Shown: positions 59,026 to 64,000 of the stretch, in pieces
Layout: every line of letters starts with the position of its first letter
How positions within the stretch are numbered: position 1 is the stretch's first letter
Assembly (NCBI GenBank): GCA_910587305.1
Contig: CAJUKV010000004.1
Coordinates: 63,220-127,219 of the forward strand
DNA: 64,000 nt
Source: an uncultured Lachnospiraceae bacterium
GTDB taxonomy: Bacteria; Bacillota; Clostridia; Lachnospirales; Lachnospiraceae
Direction: 5' to 3'
Notes under the pieces: generated by a model
The model's database searches: none
Told to the model about the DNA's origin: nothing
Seen by the model: the letters and a program-made list of their open reading frames with translations, nothing else
Made by a program: the position numbers and the translations under genes

Positions 59026-60696
59026 ATGAGAAGTGATAATGTAAAAGCAGGTATACAGCAGGCTCCCCACAGGAGTTTGTTTAACGCATTGGGATTTACG
59101 GAGGAGGAAATGAAAAAGCCCATGGTGGGCATTGTGAGCTCCTACAATGAGATTGTGCCGGGGCATATGAATCTGGATAAGATTGTGGAGGCCGTGAAGC
59201 TTGGCGTTGCCCAGGCAGGCGGCGTGCCGGTGGTGTTCCCTGCCATTGCGGTCTGCGACGGCATTGCAATGGGACATATCGGGATGAAGTATTCCCTTGT
59301 CACAAGAGATTTGATTGCGGATTCAACGGAGTGTATGGCTTTGGCGCATCAGTTCGACGCCCTTGTGATGGTGCCGAACTGCGATAAAAATGTGCCCGGA
59401 CTTTTGATGGCGGCGGCAAGAATCAATGTGCCTACCGTATTTGTTTCAGGCGGCCCCATGCTGGCAGGACATGTAAAAGGGCAAAAGAGAAGCTTATCCT
59501 CCATGTTTGAGGCGGTGGGCTCCCATGCGGCGGGAACCATGACGGACGAAGACGTAAGGGAGTTTGAAGAAAAGGTATGTCCTACCTGCGGTTCCTGTTC
59601 CGGTATGTATACGGCAAACTCCATGAACTGCCTTACGGAAGCGCTTGGCATGGGACTTAGAGGAAACGGGACGATCCCGGCGGTTTATTCGGAAAGAATT
59701 AAGCTTGCAAAGCATGCGGGCATGGCCGTTATGGAGATGTACCGTAAAGATATCCGCCCAAGGGATATTATGACAAAGGACGCCATTTTAAATGCGCTGA
59801 CCGTGGATATGGCCCTTGGATGTTCTACCAACTCCATGCTTCATTTACCGGCCATTGCCCATGAAATTGGATTTGATTTTGACATTGCCTTTGCCAATGA
59901 AATCAGCGAAAAAACGCCTAACTTATGCCACTTAGCTCCGGCAGGCCCTACCTATATGGAGGATTTAAACGAGGCGGGCGGCGTGTATGCGGTTATGAAA
60001 GAGCTGTCGGATGCAGGACTTTTAAATACGGGCTGTATGACAGTCACCGGAAAAACAATAGGCGAAAATATAAAAGATGCCGTAAACAAAAATCCGGAAG
60101 TTATAAGACCCCTTGACAATCCCTATTCCGCTACGGGAGGGCTTGCGGTACTGAAAGGAAATTTGGCGCCCGACGGCAGCGTTGTAAAGCGCTCTGCGGT
60201 GGTGCCTGAAATGATGGTGCATGAAGGCCCTGCCAGAGTGTTTGAGTGCGAGGAGGACGCTATTGAGGCAATCAAGGGAGGCAAGATCTCAACCGGGGAT
60301 GTAGTTGTCATTCGCTATGAAGGCCCTAAAGGCGGCCCGGGTATGCGTGAAATGTTAAATCCTACTTCCGCCATTGCAGGCATGGGACTGGGATCAAGCG
60401 TGGCGCTGATTACGGACGGACGTTTTTCAGGGGCGTCCCGGGGAGCGTCCATAGGGCATGTTTCACCGGAAGCGGCTGTAGGCGGCCCTATAGCGCTTGT
60501 GGAGGAAGGAGATATGATTTGCATCAACATTCCTGAAATGAAACTGGAGGTAAAGGTTTCCGATGATGAGATGAAGGCAAGGGCGGGGAAATGGCAGCCA
60601 AGGGAGCCTAAAGTTACTACCGGTTACCTTGCAAGATATAGAGAAATGGTTACCAGCGGAAACAGGGGCGCTATTTTAGAAATTCCTAAAATGTAA
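59026..60696 (+). CDS. ilvD: Dihydroxy-acid dehydratase
   Basis: 556 residues. Fe-S cysteines in VPNCDKNVPG and CPTCGSCSGMYTANSM, GCSTNSMLHLPA, and GRFSGASRGASIGHVSPEA near the C-terminus. It dehydrates dihydroxy acids in valine, isoleucine and leucine synthesis. The start codon is the final element of the repeat copy. ilvB follows 155 bp later across a MITE-like insertion. Confidence 0.96.
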   Translation: MRSDNVKAGIQQAPHRSLFNALGFTEEEMKKPMVGIVSSYNEIVPGHMNLDKIVEAVKLGVAQAGGVPVVFPAIAVCDGIAMGHIGMKYSLVTRDLIADSTECMALAHQFDALVMVPNCDKNVPGLLMAAARINVPTVFVSGGPMLAGHVKGQKRSLSSMFEAVGSHAAGTMTDEDVREFEEKVCPTCGSCSGMYTANSMNCLTEALGMGLRGNGTIPAVYSERIKLAKHAGMAVMEMYRKDIRPRDIMTKDAILNALTVDMALGCSTNSMLHLPAIAHEIGFDFDIAFANEISEKTPNLCHLAPAGPTYMEDLNEAGGVYAVMKELSDAGLLNTGCMTVTGKTIGENIKDAVNKNPEVIRPLDNPYSATGGLAVLKGNLAPDGSVVKRSAVVPEMMVHEGPARVFECEEDAIEAIKGGKISTGDVVVIRYEGPKGGPGMREMLNPTSAIAGMGLGSSVALITDGRFSGASRGASIGHVSPEAAVGGPIALVEEGDMICINIPEMKLEVKVSDDEMKARAGKWQPREPKVTTGYLARYREMVTSGNRGAILEIPKM

Positions 60697-60699
60697 AAA

Positions 60700-60794
60700 G
60701 GAACTGTTGCAAAATAGCAGATTCATACAAGATATGGCGTCCATACCCCAAAGAGCCGGATGCATATTATAGAACTGCTTGGTTTTGCAGCACC
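60700..60794. mobile_element. MITE-like element between ilvD and ilvB
   Basis: Ends GGAACTGTTGCAAAATAGC (60700) and, inverted, GGTGCTGCAAAACCAAGC (60794 to 60777); the GnTGCAAAA core recalls IS6-type ends (GGnnCTGTTGCAAA). About 95 bp long with no transposase. A target duplication was not obvious. Leaves about 57 bp before ilvB, which contains its AAGGAG site. Confidence 0.5.
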
Positions 60795-60851
60795 CTAAAA
60801 AATGTGACGATGCACAAATTTGCAGATACCCAAAAGAAGGAGAGGATAAAA

Positions 60852-62531
60852 ATGCGGCTTACAGGTGCGGAAATTGTAGTGGAATGTTTAAAGGAACAGG
60901 GAGTTGACACTGTTTTCGGATATCCGGGAGGAACCATTTTAAATGTTTATGACGCTTTGTATCAGCACAGCGAAGAAATAACACATATTTTGACTTCCCA
61001 CGAACAGGGGGCGGCTCATGCGGCGGATGGCTATGCCCGTGCTACCGGTAAAGTAGGAGTCTGCCTTGCCACAAGCGGGCCGGGGGCAACCAATTTGGTT
61101 ACCGGTATTGCCACCGCGTACATGGATTCGGTTCCGGTAGTGGCGATTACCTGTAATGTGAATCTGCCGCTGCTTGGAAAAGATTCTTTCCAGGAGGTGG
61201 ATATTGCAGGGGTTACCATGCCGATTACCAAGCACAGTTATATTGTAAAGGATATTTCAAAGCTTGCGGATACCATCAGAAAAGCTTTTTCCATAGCAAG
61301 GGAAGGAAGACCGGGGCCGGTGCTGGTGGATATTACAAAGGATGTAACGGCGGGGACATGGGAATATGAAAAGCAGGAGCCCCAGGCATGTAAATCTGCC
61401 CGTAAATATACGGATGAGGATATCAAAAGGGCTGTTTCATTGATACGGGAAGCGCAAAAGCCGTTTATTTATGTGGGAGGCGGCGCTGTGATTTCCGGGG
61501 CCTATAAGGAAGTGAGGGCTTTGGCGGATCTTATGGATGCGCCGGTGTGCGATACCTTGATGGGTAAGGGCGTGATGGACGGACATGATGAAAGATATAC
61601 CGGAATGATTGGTATGCATGGAACCAAAACGTCGAACTTAGGCGTCAGTGAATGCGACCTTCTGGTGGCGCTTGGGGCAAGATTTTCCGACCGCGTGGTG
61701 GGAAATGCGTCAATGTTTGCCTCAGGCGCGAAAATTCTCCACATAGACATAGACGCGGCGGAAATCAACAAAAACATCCGAACGGACGCTTCCGTTGTGG
61801 GGGATTTAAAGGAAATTCTTACTTTAATCAATAAAGAGCTCTCACAAATGGAACATAAAAAGTGGAATGATCATATAAAAGAATTAAAGGAAAAATATCC
61901 GCTAAATTATGACGAGAGCGGCTTATCATGCCCCTACATTATGGAGCAGCTCGACGCGGCCACAGGCGGAAAAGCGTTGATTGTAACGGACGTGGGGCAG
62001 CACCAGATGTGGGCGGCGCAATATTACAAATATTCCGAGCCCAGAACCTTTTTATCCTCCGGCGGCCTTGGAACCATGGGCTATGGTCTGGGCGCGGTAA
62101 TAGGGGCCAGGATGGGAAGGCCGGATAAGATATGCGTCAATATTGCCGGGGACGGATGCCTGCGTATGAACATGAATGAGCTGGCAACGGCGGCGAGATA
62201 TCAGATTCCAATTATTGAGATTGTGATTAATAATCATGTGCTTGGGATGGTAAGACAATGGCAGACACTTTTTTATGAAAAAAGATACTCTCAGACAGTC
62301 CTTAACGATGGGGTTGATTTCTGCATGGTTGCAAGGGGACTTGGCTGCGAAGCCATCCGCGTTACAAAAAAGGAAGAGGTTGCGGATGCAATTACCAGAG
62401 CAATAGAGATGAAAAAACCGGTGCTCATTGAGTGCGTGATTCCGGAAGACGATAAAGTATTTCCTATGGTGCCGGCTGGCGCGCCCATCAGCGAAGTGTT
62501 TGATGCAACGGATTTGGAAAAGGAAACATGA
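60852..62531 (+). CDS. ilvB: Acetolactate synthase, large subunit
   Basis: 559 residues. VDTVFGYPGGTILNVYDAL, HEQGAAHAADGYARATG, DSFQEVDIAGVTMPITKHS and the thiamine-diphosphate motif GDGCLRMNMNELATAARY with NN. It condenses pyruvate for branched-chain amino acids. The regulatory subunit ilvN is not next to it. AAGGAG (60835-60840) supports the start at 60852; an ATG 48 bp earlier would extend into the leader. Confidence 0.95.
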   Translation: MRLTGAEIVVECLKEQGVDTVFGYPGGTILNVYDALYQHSEEITHILTSHEQGAAHAADGYARATGKVGVCLATSGPGATNLVTGIATAYMDSVPVVAITCNVNLPLLGKDSFQEVDIAGVTMPITKHSYIVKDISKLADTIRKAFSIAREGRPGPVLVDITKDVTAGTWEYEKQEPQACKSARKYTDEDIKRAVSLIREAQKPFIYVGGGAVISGAYKEVRALADLMDAPVCDTLMGKGVMDGHDERYTGMIGMHGTKTSNLGVSECDLLVALGARFSDRVVGNASMFASGAKILHIDIDAAEINKNIRTDASVVGDLKEILTLINKELSQMEHKKWNDHIKELKEKYPLNYDESGLSCPYIMEQLDAATGGKALIVTDVGQHQMWAAQYYKYSEPRTFLSSGGLGTMGYGLGAVIGARMGRPDKICVNIAGDGCLRMNMNELATAARYQIPIIEIVINNHVLGMVRQWQTLFYEKRYSQTVLNDGVDFCMVARGLGCEAIRVTKKEEVADAITRAIEMKKPVLIECVIPEDDKVFPMVPAGAPISEVFDATDLEKET

Positions 62532-63928
62532 GAAAAAATGTTATAAAAGGAATGTGCATAGGATTTTCCATTGTACTTTTATCCATCGCAGCCATGTATT
62601 TGGGGCTGGCCCTTTACTATGGAAAGAGCTTTAGCTACGGCACCTGGATCAACGGCGTGTACTGCACCGGAAAAAGCATCCGCGAAGTAAACGATGAATT
62701 GCTAAAACAATGTGACTATACCGGACTTACCATCATAGACTGTGATGGTAAGTCTTATGCCGTTTCGGCGGAGGATACGGGTCTTTCTTTTGATTTTACC
62801 GAGGGCCTGTCCCTGTATCTTAAAAAACAAAATCCTTATCTGTGGATTGAAAATCTGTTTGGGGAGTCGAAAGGAAAAACCTTTCAGCCCGTGGCGGACT
62901 ATGACGCCGGGGCTTATGAGAGAATCGTAAATTCTTTTTTCTTTTTTCATGGAAAAACGCCGGAGCAGCGGAAGGTGGAAATTTTAAAGGGAGATGCGGG
63001 CTATTATCTTTTGGATGAACGAACCCATATACTGAATGAGCAGAAAACAAAGGAAGCCATAAAAAACGCTTTTGAAAATTTCGAGGATGTACTTGATTTG
63101 GAGGCGGCGGGCTGCTATGAAAATCTTCCTTTGACCAAAGAGATGCAGGAACAGGTCTCTTTATGGCAAAAGCTTTCGGCTTATCAGGACTGCGGCATTG
63201 TCTATCTTTTTGGAGAGGAAAGATATCCCATTGATGCAGGCGTAGTCAGCGGATTTCTGAAATTGGATGAGAACGGAGACTTTGTCTTTGATGAACAGGG
63301 GAATCTGTGCACGGATGAAGAAAAGGTTTATGCCTTCGTGGATCAGTTAGCGGATCAATATGATACGGTAGGCGCGGCGCGCCGGTTCCATGCTACCCGA
63401 GGGGAAATTGTGAACGTGGAGGGCGGTATTTACGGCAATAAGCTGGATCGGAAGGCGGAAAAGGAATATTTACTTTCCGCATTTTTGGCCCATAAGCGGG
63501 AAGATCATGAACCGGTTTATCTGCAGACGGCGTTTAAGCAGGGTCAGGATGATATTGGAGATACCTACATAGAGGTAGATATGACCAACCAGATGATGTA
63601 CTACTATGAAAAGGGCGAGCTTAAGATAGAAACGCCGGTGGTAACAGGGAACACAAAGCTGCGCAGAGGCACCCCCACAGGTACGAACTATGTGTATAAG
63701 AAACAGACAAACAGAGTTCTCAGGGGAGAGGGGTACGCATCGCCGGTGAAATACTGGATTCCGGTAAAAGGAGCGGTTGGGATTCACGACGCCTCCTGGC
63801 GCAGCGAATACGGGGGCGAAATTTATAAAACCAACGGATCCCACGGATGCATCAATACGCCTTTGGACGAAGTCTCAAAGCTTTACGACATGGTGGAAAT
63901 CGGGACGCCGTGCGTGATGTTTTATTAG
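62528..63928 (+). CDS. L,D-transpeptidase (YkuD) with peptidoglycan-binding-like domain
   Basis: 466 residues: an N-terminal membrane anchor (about 10-30), a long outer domain of the PG_binding_4 kind (about 45-330), and a YkuD catalytic domain ending in GAVGIHDASWR ... NGSHGCINTPLDEV (His and Cys of the active site). It would make 3-3 cross-links or attach partners in the cell wall. It overlaps ilvB by 4 bp (ATGA), suggesting co-transcription with an unrelated metabolic gene. The last 72 bp of the window after it show no gene. Confidence 0.9.
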   Translation: MRKNVIKGMCIGFSIVLLSIAAMYLGLALYYGKSFSYGTWINGVYCTGKSIREVNDELLKQCDYTGLTIIDCDGKSYAVSAEDTGLSFDFTEGLSLYLKKQNPYLWIENLFGESKGKTFQPVADYDAGAYERIVNSFFFFHGKTPEQRKVEILKGDAGYYLLDERTHILNEQKTKEAIKNAFENFEDVLDLEAAGCYENLPLTKEMQEQVSLWQKLSAYQDCGIVYLFGEERYPIDAGVVSGFLKLDENGDFVFDEQGNLCTDEEKVYAFVDQLADQYDTVGAARRFHATRGEIVNVEGGIYGNKLDRKAEKEYLLSAFLAHKREDHEPVYLQTAFKQGQDDIGDTYIEVDMTNQMMYYYEKGELKIETPVVTGNTKLRRGTPTGTNYVYKKQTNRVLRGEGYASPVKYWIPVKGAVGIHDASWRSEYGGEIYKTNGSHGCINTPLDEVSKLYDMVEIGTPCVMFY

Positions 63929-64000
63929 TATGAATAGTTGCAGATTTACGTAACTGATATGTAGTGACTTTTGTCAAGAGTAAATTTGCAAGATTTACAA

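Overview
The window looks like a chromosomal segment of a spore-forming, anaerobic Firmicute of the Lachnospiraceae/Clostridia type. This is inferred from gene content: rex, the sporulation pair yqfC-yqfD, a BofC-like protein, NfnAB electron bifurcation, fhs-folD one-carbon genes, strong AGGAGG-type ribosome sites, and BspA-like leucine-rich surface proteins with a (T)PxTG-type wall-sorting tail. No rRNA, tRNA or CRISPR array was seen.

Layout. 1-3.5 kb: two adjacent surface proteins sharing a C-terminal domain and anchor. 3.6-5.2 kb: a Phd/RelE toxin-antitoxin pair between two look-alike terminators, then a subtilase. 5.4-8.9 kb: a citrate/isopropylmalate-synthase-like gene, a GntR regulator and isocitrate dehydrogenase, probably a route to 2-oxoglutarate and glutamate. 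9.2-11.1 kb (minus): an ABC-F ATPase. 11.5-23 kb: rex, a coiled-coil protein, nnrD, alr, a MazF without a visible antitoxin, a CNNM/CBS protein, yebC, a small membrane protein, a TepA-like protease and ftsK/spoIIIE. 23-30 kb: fhs, folD, a zinc-ribbon/TPR membrane protein and nfnAB. 30-33.7 kb: MORN and zinc-ribbon membrane proteins, rlmH and an Rpn-type nuclease. 33.8-39.6 kb: pyrimidine phosphorylase, then yqfC-yqfD-phoH-(degenerate pgpH)-ybeY. 39.6-48.3 kb: a flippase, a BofC-like protein, two flavoproteins, a 5-formyl-THF cyclo-ligase, proA and a beta-propeller protein. 48.4-52.1 kb (minus): a MarR-controlled ABC exporter, a deletion-fused second ABC system and a scrap resembling a serine recombinase, which reads as a decayed accessory patch. 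52.1-64 kb: aroC (minus), a VanY-type peptidase, tgt, yajC, leuB, a GT-C membrane protein, ilvD, ilvB and an L,D-transpeptidase.

The most unusual feature is intergenic. At least three families of short palindromic repeats lie directly in front of start codons, and in two of them the 3' end of the repeat is the ribosome-binding site of the next gene. Family 1 precedes nnrD (two tandem copies of 75 bp), the zinc-ribbon/TPR gene, the MORN gene and rlmH. Family 2 (about 118 bp, three hairpins) precedes the pyrimidine phosphorylase gene and ilvD, with its last bases also before yebC. Family 3 (30 bp) precedes alr and ftsK. Several copies fill the whole gap from the stop codon of one gene to the start codon of the next, so they look like mobile or duplicated translation-initiation cassettes.

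Sequence-visible regulation includes a 12-bp palindrome on the -10 of the citrate-synthase promoter, a Rex-type operator on the rex promoter, an operator-like repeat at the toxin-antitoxin promoter, and a 15-bp inverted repeat around the marR promoter. All functions are read from sequence motifs without database searches.
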